Source of the DNA: Shewanella electrodiphila
Lineage (GTDB): Bacteria; Pseudomonadota; Gammaproteobacteria; Enterobacterales; Shewanellaceae
DNA length: 64,000 nucleotides
Assembly (NCBI RefSeq): GCF_023283985.1
Contig: NZ_JAKIKU010000003.1
Span: 1 to 64,000, forward strand
Direction: 5' to 3'
In this document: positions 25,034 through 33,310 of the stretch, in pieces
Layout: every line of letters starts with the position of its first letter
Numbering within the stretch: position 1 is the first letter of the stretch
Translations under genes and position numbers: made by a program
Notes under the pieces: generated by a model
The model's input: only the letters and a program-made list of their open reading frames with translations
Told to the model about the DNA's origin: nothing
The model's database searches: none

Positions 25034-27084
25034 TTATCCTTGCCATGTTTATTTTCAAATTCATCAAAGCTTGAGTGAATGACATCGTCTTCTTCAAACG
25101 TCTCATGCACATTACGGACGTTTTCATTGAGTCCAGCACCTCGCGTCGCCTCTTGCGGAGGCGGGTTTGATTTAACATCAACATGTTGCATCGAAGTAAT
25201 CTTGTGTGACTTTTGTATTCTTGCCTGTGTCATCAGGCCAGCCTTGTTATTGTCTTCATAACTCGGAGTTGCTGGACCTCGTTTAGGAGAGCGGCGTTTA
25301 CTTATGGGGTAGAACTGCTCAATTTTTAAGACATTACCTGTATTAAGCGGAATGACCCCCTCTATATCAATAGACTCCGTGATGTTTGCCGTTTTATTAA
25401 GTTCGTTAAATGAAATAGGCTCAGGGCTATCATGCACTTCTATGTTTCTAGCAACGACTTCAATTTGTTTGTGACTGCCATAAGGCATCGCGGTTACCGT
25501 AACTTGACGAGCATCAAAGTGGTCAAAATACACTTTCACTTGAGGAGTCTCATTACAACCAAATTCTTTTAGTTTTCCATACAACTCTCTTAATTCAGCA
25601 CTTTCAAAAACTTGCTTATTACAACGCACTGAACCATTAGGCTGTAGCTTGCTCGTATCTTGGAACAGCTCTACATGAAAAGCTTTTTTTACGTCATCGT
25701 AGCTATAGTGGTCTCGTGGGGTGTTAATAAGTGATGCCTTCCATAATTCACTTGGTGTTTTACCTGTCGATGGGTGAGGGGTGTTATGGTAATCAACTAA
25801 ATAAGTATTTAATAACCGCTTAAAGTCGTTCACTGTCAAGTTAGCAACGTCTTTGGGCGGCTTAGTTTGTGACGCACCTTTGTCTGTCCGTTTAGCAACG
25901 AGTGAGTTTAAGCCAATGGTAAACTCACCTGAAGCCGTTTCAATATGAGTACCTTTCAAACAGCTATTGCGAAAATTATTATTGAAACTTTCAATGAAAG
26001 GCTTCTTTTCAGGGTGGTTAGAGGGACAGTAAACGATGTTAACGCTTAATGACTCTGCCAGTTTTTTAATTAATGTATTGTTGTATCCTGGCCCGTTATC
26101 TAACACGATAGATTCCGGTCGTCCTGAGAACGGTAAGTTATCAGTTGACGTAAATATGTTGCGCAGTGAATTCAATACACCTATTTTATTTTCGGAGCCG
26201 AAATCGAGAACGACAGATATGATGGCTCGAGTGTAAACATCAATAGCAAGGTACAGTGAGATGCTTGGTGTCACCACTTGAGTATCATCATCAATTAAGC
26301 ACAAATTAAAACAAACACGGTCTAACTCTACTCGCTGCAAAGCAAAATGTGTTTTTATTTTCTTTTGCAAAGATAACAACAGCCTGTTGCGCTCTTTTTG
26401 TGTCAGGTTAGGATTATTAAGTTTTAGGGATACTTCGTTAAGCTGACCAAGCCGACGTCTGAATGTGCGCTGAGATACCACTTTGATTTCATCATTTTCG
26501 ATGGCTGCTTTCTTCGCTTTTCTTATATAGCTACGGTAATAGTTTTTAATAATGTTTGAATTAGAATTAGAAAAAGCTGTATTAATAAAGGCAGATAAAT
26601 GTGCCTCTGTTGCAACACTTAAACGTGTACGACAATCCCTTTTCTTACAAGCGAGCGCTTCAAGCTCATAATCTGAACTAACAAAACGTTTCCAATACTT
26701 ACAGAGCGTTTTCCAGCCAGGATGCTTACTGCACATCGTTTCAGGGTGCAATGTTTCTACTAATTCAATCACCTTCAAATAAGTGATGCGGGTTGTTGGC
26801 TTGTTACCTTGCTCTACAACCTCCTGCATTGCGTGCATGTATTTAATCTTGTCACTTGCGAATTCTTTTTGGTATTTAGTCAGCTCGATAGGCGCAGCTA
26901 TTGGCAGCCGCATTTCAATCCGTTTTTCAGATATATTTTTCTCAAATACCTTACGGTCTAAATACACCTCTGTTTCAGCTGAGTTCTCTCCACTAAGGAT
27001 GACACTATTGGCTGTCATCGCTAAGATTTGCTGAATGCCACCAGATTGAGTGTTGAACTCTGTACCAACAGTGTATCCGAACAT
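25027..27084 (-). CDS. tnsB: TnsB-like DDE transposase
   Basis: The 685-residue protein has an RNase H-type catalytic core with a likely triad D255, D329 (IVLDNG) and E365 (KPFIESF); the last two are 35 residues apart (DD35E). N-terminal helices (90-230) should bind the transposon ends, and a C-terminal tail of about 130 mostly polar residues may contact TnsC. It joins 3' ends to target DNA. It lies two bases after tnsA. Confidence 0.9.
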   Translation of the reverse strand: MFGYTVGTEFNTQSGGIQQILAMTANSVILSGENSAETEVYLDRKVFEKNISEKRIEMRLPIAAPIELTKYQKEFASDKIKYMHAMQEVVEQGNKPTTRITYLKVIELVETLHPETMCSKHPGWKTLCKYWKRFVSSDYELEALACKKRDCRTRLSVATEAHLSAFINTAFSNSNSNIIKNYYRSYIRKAKKAAIENDEIKVVSQRTFRRRLGQLNEVSLKLNNPNLTQKERNRLLLSLQKKIKTHFALQRVELDRVCFNLCLIDDDTQVVTPSISLYLAIDVYTRAIISVVLDFGSENKIGVLNSLRNIFTSTDNLPFSGRPESIVLDNGPGYNNTLIKKLAESLSVNIVYCPSNHPEKKPFIESFNNNFRNSCLKGTHIETASGEFTIGLNSLVAKRTDKGASQTKPPKDVANLTVNDFKRLLNTYLVDYHNTPHPSTGKTPSELWKASLINTPRDHYSYDDVKKAFHVELFQDTSKLQPNGSVRCNKQVFESAELRELYGKLKEFGCNETPQVKVYFDHFDARQVTVTAMPYGSHKQIEVVARNIEVHDSPEPISFNELNKTANITESIDIEGVIPLNTGNVLKIEQFYPISKRRSPKRGPATPSYEDNNKAGLMTQARIQKSHKITSMQHVDVKSNPPPQEATRGAGLNENVRNVHETFEEDDVIHSSFDEFENKHGKDKW

Positions 27085-27086
27085 GT

Positions 27087-27743
27087 TTAAGAGCCTACTC
27101 GCTGCAGCACTGAGTTTGCATTAATACATATCGAATTATCGTATTCATATAGTCCTGAAGTTAGGAGGGTATATGCTTCTGAAGAAGGGTATTGTGTATA
27201 CGCTTTTAACTCTTCTATTAGAGCCCCTAAAGTGATGGTTTCGGGCAGCGTAAATTGTTCAGGTTTGAAAGAAGGCCTTAACAGGTAGTTGTCAGCTAAC
27301 AATTTGAGATTATGAAATTCGACTTCATGTTCCTCAATACCTTTAGAAGCGATGAGCTCAATGCCCACACTAGTGGTACTTGTTGCATAGTAATTAAAAT
27401 CTAGAATTCTTCTTCTGTATTCAGGGGTTGTAAACTTTTCGTGGTGGATCTCAAAATATCGCTCACTGCCATCCGTATACCTTACTAAGAAATCAGGCGT
27501 ATACCGACATTTCTTACCTAATATCTCAAGGTGCATACTTTCTGGTTGCGCGGCATAAGATTCAACATTGGGATTAGTCTCGAGACGTAAGGCTAGGAGC
27601 CACTCAAGGTAGGTTTCTAACTGAAGTGCACAGTCAGACTTCTTTGAATAGAAACGAATGACGTACCTATCTCTATGTATGTTTGCACTTCTTTTTACAC
27701 CCATAAAACCTCTAGCATTAATCTTAACTGCCAACCTTAACAC
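27087..27743 (-). CDS. tnsA: TnsA-like transposon-end endonuclease
   Basis: The 218-residue protein has a PD-(D/E)XK-type core: Y-TPDFLV (Asp84) and YFEIHH (Glu98) in the order seen in TnsA, which cuts 5' ends so that transposition is cut-and-paste. Where Tn7 TnsA has Lys132 this protein seems to have His100. It is shorter than Tn7 TnsA (273), lacking much of the C-terminal winged-helix region. First gene of the operon; its promoter should lie in 27744-28000. Confidence 0.82.
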   Translation of the reverse strand: MLRLAVKINARGFMGVKRSANIHRDRYVIRFYSKKSDCALQLETYLEWLLALRLETNPNVESYAAQPESMHLEILGKKCRYTPDFLVRYTDGSERYFEIHHEKFTTPEYRRRILDFNYYATSTTSVGIELIASKGIEEHEVEFHNLKLLADNYLLRPSFKPEQFTLPETITLGALIEELKAYTQYPSSEAYTLLTSGLYEYDNSICINANSVLQRVGS

Positions 27744-28380
27744 TCCTTGAATTCTAGTAAAATTTATGAGATATTCAAATGTTTTGCCACCAAAAAATGC
27801 AGCTATCAGTTTTCTTATTAAAAAAGATTAAAATTATTTTTCATGTCATTTGAAATGAATGTGTCATGCAAAAGTATGAGGGGAATGGTGAAGCAAATTA
27901 AAAAAGTGCGCAATAGGATTTTATTTATTAACAAATCGTTATTTTTCACATTTTTCAGTAGTTAAGAGCATTCTCTAAAAACACTTACGAACAATAGATA
28001 TAGAATAACCCTATGGTTAAATTAACGATTTTAAATGATATTATAAAATTGTTCTTTCCGAATTATGAACATTCTCATAAAAAATAACGACTTTTACAAA
28101 AGTATGTTGAAATGTTTCAAGCGCAACAAAAATGATGTAACCCCATAAAGTAAAGCTGTTTTTTTATTTACATTTAAAATATTAATTTTTTTTCATTTTC
28201 TCAATAAATTGCAACGGTCAACTCAATAGTTCGATTGGCGGGTAGCCCCGTAGAAGCTTAAGTCGATTAGGGTGTTGTCGTTTTACTTTGTCACTCAGTG
28301 AATCCTTTCCTTTTTTTAGCATGAACAACTCCTAAGTTTGTCCTACACTTATTCAACATCTACAAAACAAGGACTGTTTT
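27744..28380. other. gene-free region upstream of tnsA with repeated AACGA-type sites
   Basis: This very AT-rich 637 bp is the likely tnsA-proximal transposon end. A shared core close to AAATAACGATTT or AATTAACGATTT occurs at about 28018-28034 and 28081-28096 and inverted at 27931-27952. A looser pair GAGCATTCTC/GAACATTCTC recurs 100 bp apart at 27966 and 28067. These may be TnsB-binding sites or a regulator's operators. I could not identify the terminal TGT...ACA bases. Confidence 0.4.
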
Positions 28381-28581
28381 ATGCTGTATTTAACCCGCCA
28401 AAATAACGAAACTCTTGTCTTATCCGGTATACATGATGCCAATGGAAATCTTCTAGATGATGTCGAAGTCGTCATTCTTCCAAACAATAGAGTTGGTATT
28501 CACGCTGATAAAAGAATACTGGTACTTAGAAAGGAACTTATTTGTTTGTATTCACAAGATGGGACACTTAAATCCATATAG
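28381..28581 (+). CDS. divergent CsrA-like RNA-binding protein
   Basis: The 66-residue product begins MLYLTRQNNETLVLSG and contains VVILPNNRVGIHADK followed by VLRKEL, the layout of CsrA/RsmA (MLILTRR...VGIxAPKxVxVxRxE). Compared with CsrA there is an insertion of about eight residues (HDANGNLLDD) after the first strand, and the core Ala-Pro is Ala-Asp. CsrA binds GGA in mRNA leaders; here it might control transposon or host mRNAs. It is divergent from tnsA. Past its TAG the same frame stays open for 56 more codons. Confidence 0.7.
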   Translation: MLYLTRQNNETLVLSGIHDANGNLLDDVEVVILPNNRVGIHADKRILVLRKELICLYSQDGTLKSI

Positions 28582-28906
28582 ACGGGCAGGTGTTCGACGA
28601 TTGACCTCTCAACTGTTCCATTGATATTAGTTGGGAAACGCATACCCAAAAATTCTCAAAAAACCACTATTCAGGAAAACAAAGAGCAAGTATTTAAACA
28701 TAGGGCAAATTCACTTATTGAAAGTTCATTTAAAGATTCACTCAAAAAGTAGGGTTGGAGAAGTCTCAAGTTAGTCCTATGATTTCACAGGAACGAAGGG
28801 TATTGGAAAATTGTGTCCATTAGATACTTAGGAGGAGCACTCTAAGTAAAATCTTCATTGGCTTAAAAGGTTTCCTTATGGGCAATTCACAACAACATAG
28901 AGTTGA
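28582..28906. other. 325-bp stretch between csrA-like and XRE genes
   Basis: The csrA frame continues open from 28582 to a TAG at 28750-28752 (including LILVGKRIPKNSQKTT). A TTG at 28621 could start a 43-codon peptide, but no good ribosome site is seen. The remainder shows nothing clear. Confidence 0.35.
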
Positions 28907-29290
28907 CTAAATTGCCTCATCTTCATCATTGATAAGTTTGGATTGCAAGAACTTATCTCGCGGTAAAACCACAAGGCTCAAACCTACACCTCTTAAAACT
29001 TGGTTTAGAACAGTAGTGCTTACTTTGGATTTATCTCTTTCAATTTCTGAAAGAATCTTTCTTGTAACTCCAACCATTTTGGCGTATTGCTCTTGATTGA
29101 TAGAAAGCAACTCGACTCGCAACCGCTTCAACCCTACACCGGTAGTTATCTCACCCAAAATCATAGACTGACAAACATTTAACATGATTTCATCTTTGTC
29201 TGAACTAAAAATATTCTTACGTTTCGAAGATAATGTCTTTCTACCGCTTCGTGATTCAACCTTCATTTCTTTAGCTGGTTTAGTTGACAT
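28907..29290 (-). CDS. XRE-family transcriptional regulator (HipB-like)
   Basis: The 127-residue protein has a helix-turn-helix near residues 55-110 (LSINQEQYAKMVGVTRKILS, then EIERDKSK) and ends LSLVVLPRD, like HipB-type regulators. The N-terminal 35 residues are basic and probably disordered. It reads toward the csrA-like gene and may repress its own promoter or tns transcription. XRE regulators are known partners of several Tn7-like elements; no HipA-like kinase gene is next to it. Confidence 0.7.
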   Translation of the reverse strand: MSTKPAKEMKVESRSGRKTLSSKRKNIFSSDKDEIMLNVCQSMILGEITTGVGLKRLRVELLSINQEQYAKMVGVTRKILSEIERDKSKVSTTVLNQVLRGVGLSLVVLPRDKFLQSKLINDEDEAI

Positions 29291-29722
29291 AAGAAGCTCC
29301 CAAGTAACAATTTAACTTCTAAACCTTGGTATCGTATAGAAGTGGAATTTAAAATAGAATCTGAAATATCTATTCAATATTTTGACTAGAAATGCTCGAG
29401 TCATTTTGAGTCTTTATAGGTTCAATAAGTCCGTAAAAACACAATTAATGTACCTATACTAGCGCAAAAATAACTAAAAACACTACTTAATGAGTCTTTT
29501 AGGGGACATTATTGACATTGTTCTCAAGCAACCATTTAAGTTCACTTCGTTTCTCGGTGGAATGCAACAAAGGTTGAAATAATAGCGATTGTTTATTAAC
29601 TCATCGTTATCAATAGTTTGGAATATATGTAAAAGTGCTATGCAGACATCGTAAACACCTATGCTTCTTTTTTATCTGCTAAATTGTCATTTTTAACCTG
29701 TAATTTTTGTTAAATAATATAT
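29291..29722. other. 432-bp gene-free stretch to the right of the XRE gene
   Basis: No gene is apparent. ATTAACTCATCGTTATCAAT near 29606 resembles the inverted AACGA-type core upstream of tnsA and could be a further end site of the transposon. The sequence then runs into repeat R2. Confidence 0.35.
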
Positions 29723-29807
29723 TTACAACAAATACTTACAAGTGATAGTTTGAAGAAAAGACTTACAAGAAAGCAGGAGGTTATCCTGCTGCCAATCAAT
29801 AAGCTGT
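29723..29807 (+). repeat. repeat R2, copy 2 (cassette leader)
   Basis: Nearly identical to 11688-11772, with the same hairpin AGCAGGA-GGTTA-TCCTGCT (29772-29790). Its right end reads GCTGTTAAGT, which fits the integron core-site pattern GTTRRRY, so it may be an attI- or attC-derived junction. Confidence 0.75.
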
Positions 29808-29844
29808 TAAGTATCCTCAAACTACTATGGAGTAGTATTAGAAA

Positions 29845-30687
29845 ATGGAATTAAATGTATTACTTGTATCATTGCTTCCTATGGATGAAGAATTATTTGT
29901 CAAAAAAGAACAAGCTAGAGACATAACGTTATTTGAGAAAGCACTTGATAGAGCAAAAGAAAGGGATGATGAATACTCGATCAAAGTTTATATAAACGAT
30001 CATGTTAACGGATATATGGCTGGGATTATTTCTAAAAAATCAAGTGTAAAACTTCATGATAGAAACTTTGAAATACATAATGAAGAGAATTTCCCACCCG
30101 TTGTCTGGCTTTGGGACAGAAGTGAGCAAGTCATACTTGTAGAAAATAAAACCTCTGTTTTTAGCAGCGCTAATGTTGCCGCAAAGACCTTTTCAAATAT
30201 CTCGAATAACATCATTCTAGCGGAGCATGGTTTTCGTGCTCATGTTCATCCAAAAACTGTAGATAGTGCTTTTTGGGAAACGTTTGAATCCTTTGAATAT
30301 GTTAGCGAAGTAAAATTTAATCTGGCGGCACCAAACCTATTCGGTAGTACCAAAAAAGAGATTGGTGACTTTCTTCATGAGGTTGTTGATGAAACTAATG
30401 CATCTGAATTTTCACCCGTATTCAAAAATCCTGACGGTAATCTAAACCTCAAGCCATCTAGCTGGCTTAACGCTATGGTTGATTGGGTTAAGGATGGAGC
30501 TGGCACTTGGAACATTCGAGGTAAAAGAACACATAAAGATAAGTATAAGAGTATAGGAAGTAAAACTCGTGCAAAACTACTTGTTATTGATGGTAATATT
30601 ACTGAATTGGAATTAGAAAATTATAAGCCCCAAGACATTGCTGATATAGTTGAAATGATTAGACATAGGTATACATTTAAAAAATGA
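29845..30687 (+). CDS. hypothetical soluble cassette protein, first of a two-gene cassette
   Basis: The 280-residue protein has no membrane segment. A central FNLAAPNLFGS (about 174-184) and a C-terminal basic patch (IRGKRTHKDKYKSIGSKTRA, about 231-250) are the most distinctive parts. I do not recognise the family. The stop overlaps the start of a membrane protein by four bases, and both share one attC, so they travel together. A soluble sensor with a membrane effector is a reasonable but unproven reading. Confidence 0.6.
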   Translation: MELNVLLVSLLPMDEELFVKKEQARDITLFEKALDRAKERDDEYSIKVYINDHVNGYMAGIISKKSSVKLHDRNFEIHNEENFPPVVWLWDRSEQVILVENKTSVFSSANVAAKTFSNISNNIILAEHGFRAHVHPKTVDSAFWETFESFEYVSEVKFNLAAPNLFGSTKKEIGDFLHEVVDETNASEFSPVFKNPDGNLNLKPSSWLNAMVDWVKDGAGTWNIRGKRTHKDKYKSIGSKTRAKLLVIDGNITELELENYKPQDIADIVEMIRHRYTFKK

Positions 30688-31163
30688 AATCATTAATATA
30701 TTTAGCTGTATTAGCCTTTGTTGCCATCCTATTCTCAAGTGTGGAACAAAGTTCATACCATATACTTGAACGCACCTTACCTCCTGTTTTGGGAGCTTGC
30801 TTAGGTGGTGTGCTTGCCTGTACTTCTATTGTTGTAAGCGTTTTATCTGCATCCTCTAAAGACACAAAACAGAAAGCAAAAACTAGCGAAAAATTTTCAA
30901 GGTTCATTATTAGCCTTGAAAGGGACGTGAAAATACTTGTGGTTTGTTTGTGCCTGATTGTCGCTTTACCATATTTAAGGACATTGGAGTATCCAATAAC
31001 GTTGAGTCTATTTGAGTTATCGCCTCAATATTTGAAGCAAAAATTATTTTCAGCCTCAGAAATCTTTGTAGCGAGCATCGGATTTTTAGTTATATATGAA
31101 TTGGTTACAGTTTTGATAACAATACTAAAAAACATGATGGTCATTCATGATTCGGAGACCTAA
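30684..31163 (+). CDS. membrane protein, second gene of a two-gene cassette
   Basis: The 159 residues have about four hydrophobic segments (2-17, 32-55, 76-94, 122-145) around a charged cytoplasmic loop (SSKDTKQKAKTSEKF). The ATG overlaps the previous stop (ATGA), so expression is coupled. The TAA stop is also the start of the attC. The family is not recognised; pore-forming or signalling roles are possible. Confidence 0.6.
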   Translation: MKSLIYLAVLAFVAILFSSVEQSSYHILERTLPPVLGACLGGVLACTSIVVSVLSASSKDTKQKAKTSEKFSRFIISLERDVKILVVCLCLIVALPYLRTLEYPITLSLFELSPQYLKQKLFSASEIFVASIGFLVIYELVTVLITILKNMMVIHDSET

Positions 31164-31257
31164 CAAGTTACTTAAAGGGACGCAAAACGCTTGACTTATG
31201 CTCCTTCGTCGCTAATTTTAGCCAAGCTTTTATGCACCTATTAGTAAGGCGTTGAGG
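31161..31257 (+). repeat. attC site 9
   Basis: It begins TAACAAG at the stop codon and ends GGCGTTGAGG, a slightly off-consensus core. It is the full-length relative of truncated site 5 at 12130. About 190 bp with small inverted repeats separate it from the next gene; this could be a gene-less cassette. Confidence 0.82.
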
Positions 31258-31450
31258 CTGTAGAATTACTCATGAATTGAAATTATGAGTGAAAATTAGG
31301 TGCGGTGAGCGCGTAAAACAATTTTTTAGAAGGGAAACTGACTAATAATTCGCATAGCTTCGCGTTTATAAGCTTAATTTTTATAATTTTTGAGCCTGTT
31401 TTTTCAACAAGAGAAATTCTACAGTCTCGTTATGAGTGTAAGGAACACAT

Positions 31451-32344
31451 GTGAATATTTCTGAAGAAGTGGATAAAATTGCAATGCGTAATCTAGAGCA
31501 CAATAAGTCAAATCTTATTGGCTTAAAGGTTAAGTTGGAAAATTACTTAAAAAATAAAAATACAGGACAATACCTTTCTCACCTGTACAGTAGTGATATA
31601 AACGAAGACTGGTTTGAAGCGCAATGTAAGTCAGCTTGCAATCAAATTGAGAAAGTTACTAACGGAGAGTCTAAGTTCAACCAATATTATCAAAATATTC
31701 TAACTGAAAACGATCTGGTGCTACTTACCAAAGAATTAATTTCTGACATTTCATTACTTAATCAAATTTTAGGTGGCCGTTTGGCCTTAGACAATCAAGT
31801 TAGCCGTGATAACTATCTATCAAGTCATCAATTCTTTCTACATGCGAAGTTTTCATACTTTACCCACAAACACATACCTGAAAAGACTTGTAGAAACTTT
31901 AACTTTTCTACAATGCCAACTTTAATACGTCAATCTATCGAAATTAAGTTAAAAAATATGATTGGCTTGGAAAAGGTCGAGAAAGTTGGTGGAGGGTTTA
32001 AGTTTGTTCCAATAAATTCTCTACTAGCTTTTTTTGCTAACAATCCTAACTTTATAGAGTTTCCTGTATGTATAGACTTATTGAAAGCAATAAATACATG
32101 GACTAATACATTTGTTCACTCTGGTGTCGTTCCTTTTTGCTGGCAGAGTCTAGAAGCAGTTGATTTAATAGAAGGATTATTCTCTACAAAGAATGATGTG
32201 TCTGGTTCGTTGAGTTGGCATGGATTTACATACCTAAAAAGCAACGTAACTATTGAGGATATTCAAATGGCTTTAAATGAACATTTTAATGCTGAATTCA
32301 CCTTGAATCAAAGGAGTGTAGAGGGCTGTGTAGTATACTCATAA
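31451..32344 (+). CDS. HEPN-like helical cassette protein
   Basis: The 297-residue product is mostly helical. LIRQSIEIKLKNMIG (about 157-171) and WTNTFVHSG (about 217-225) resemble the paired helices of HEPN-type proteins of the DUF4145/AbiV kind, though the R-x4-6-H motif is not clear-cut. The start is GTG with AAGGA upstream. The stop abuts the following attC. Confidence 0.5.
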   Translation: MNISEEVDKIAMRNLEHNKSNLIGLKVKLENYLKNKNTGQYLSHLYSSDINEDWFEAQCKSACNQIEKVTNGESKFNQYYQNILTENDLVLLTKELISDISLLNQILGGRLALDNQVSRDNYLSSHQFFLHAKFSYFTHKHIPEKTCRNFNFSTMPTLIRQSIEIKLKNMIGLEKVEKVGGGFKFVPINSLLAFFANNPNFIEFPVCIDLLKAINTWTNTFVHSGVVPFCWQSLEAVDLIEGLFSTKNDVSGSLSWHGFTYLKSNVTIEDIQMALNEHFNAEFTLNQRSVEGCVVYS

Positions 32345-32437
32345 CAAGGCCTTAAAGTCGGATTCGTAACAGTTGGCTCGGTTCCGCTTCGCTTCACATT
32401 ATAGCCAACTATTACTCACCGCTTAAGGCGGCGTTAA
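32342..32437 (+). repeat. attC site 10
   Basis: It begins TAACAAGG two bases into the stop codon and ends GCGTTAAG. Arms ACAGTTGGCT and AGCCAACTA pair. The loop region (GGTTCCGCTTCGCTTCACA) differs from the common CTCCTTCGTCGC version. Confidence 0.88.
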
Positions 32438-32460
32438 GCATAAAACCAGGAACCTGAAGA

Positions 32461-33231
32461 ATGGATGCTCTAAAGAAATTTTGGAATGAAAATACGGCTC
32501 TATCAGTCGGAGCAATAGTTTCGTTGCTGATGCTGTCGGTCTTCTTTATTTTTCAATATCAACAAGCAAATATTCTAAAGCTTGAGTCTAGGTGGCTTGT
32601 CACATCTGGAGTCCCCATTTTGGTGGCTCTCCTTGTTGGGGGGTACATAAAGAGTTTTAAGGGCTTTGGCGTAGAGCTAGAAGCAAGCTTACACAAGCCT
32701 GTCTCAAATCTGGAATTGACAGCTACAGAAGGTATGGCCGAGATTCAGGGAGACGAAAAGCGCAGTATCAAGTATTTGCACAACCTAAGCCCATCCCAAC
32801 GGCGAATAATAAGCCGGCTTTCTTTTGTTATGGGAAGAGAAAATTACTATCAAACGTATGCTATCGAGCAATATATCCGTGAACTAGATCGTTTGAAATA
32901 TTTCGAAGTTAAAAGTAGTGACGGGAAATTTGTGGCTATTCTTCCTTTAAGTGACTTTAAGATAAATAACGAGATCAGCTTTGGAGCTATTGAAAGCTTT
33001 ATCAGGTCTCTTGAGGAAATGACTATACAACAAACTTATGGAAGCCTACTAATCACCCATCATGTGGTTGAGGGTACTGACTTGATAGAGGCCTTAAAAA
33101 TAATGCGTAGTAAAAGAATCAAGCGCCTTGCTGTTACCGACGAAAACAATGTTTTTATAGGCTTGCTTACCGAGACTTCAATAGAAAAACGGATAGTTGA
33201 TAATGTCTTATCCGCTAAAGAAAATGCTTAA
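32461..33231 (+). CDS. membrane-anchored protein with a C-terminal CBS-like motif
   Basis: The 256 residues start with two membrane segments (about 15-32 and 44-62), then a soluble part. The last 60 residues (ALKIMRSKRIKRLAVTDENN, then VFIGLLTE) match one CBS motif, which normally binds adenine nucleotides as a pair. It may sense nucleotides at the membrane. The ATG is close to the upstream attC and the stop overlaps the next one, so it is a complete cassette. Confidence 0.6.
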   Translation: MDALKKFWNENTALSVGAIVSLLMLSVFFIFQYQQANILKLESRWLVTSGVPILVALLVGGYIKSFKGFGVELEASLHKPVSNLELTATEGMAEIQGDEKRSIKYLHNLSPSQRRIISRLSFVMGRENYYQTYAIEQYIRELDRLKYFEVKSSDGKFVAILPLSDFKINNEISFGAIESFIRSLEEMTIQQTYGSLLITHHVVEGTDLIEALKIMRSKRIKRLAVTDENNVFIGLLTETSIEKRIVDNVLSAKENA

Positions 33232-33282
33232 CAAGTCAAGCAAGCGGGACGCCGTAAACGGCGCACCTTCTTGAAGCGTTAT
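33229..33282 (+). repeat. attC site 11 (short form)
   Basis: Only about 54 bp: TAACAAGTCAAGCAAGC with a GGACGCCG-TAAA-CGGCGCACC hairpin and GCGTTATAA at the right end. The short stem is like minimal attC sites of other integrons. Confidence 0.75.
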
Positions 33283-33310
33283 AAGCTAATCCAAGATTAG
33301 AGAGATTCAA

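Noticed and set aside
22708..27743. CRISPR-associated transposon (type I-F3 CAST)
   Set aside because: The sizes of TnsC and TnsA would fit, but no cas6, cas7 or cas8 genes and no CRISPR repeats occur anywhere in the window.
28907..29290. HipBA toxin-antitoxin module
   Set aside because: The XRE protein is HipB-like, but no HipA kinase or other toxin gene lies next to it.
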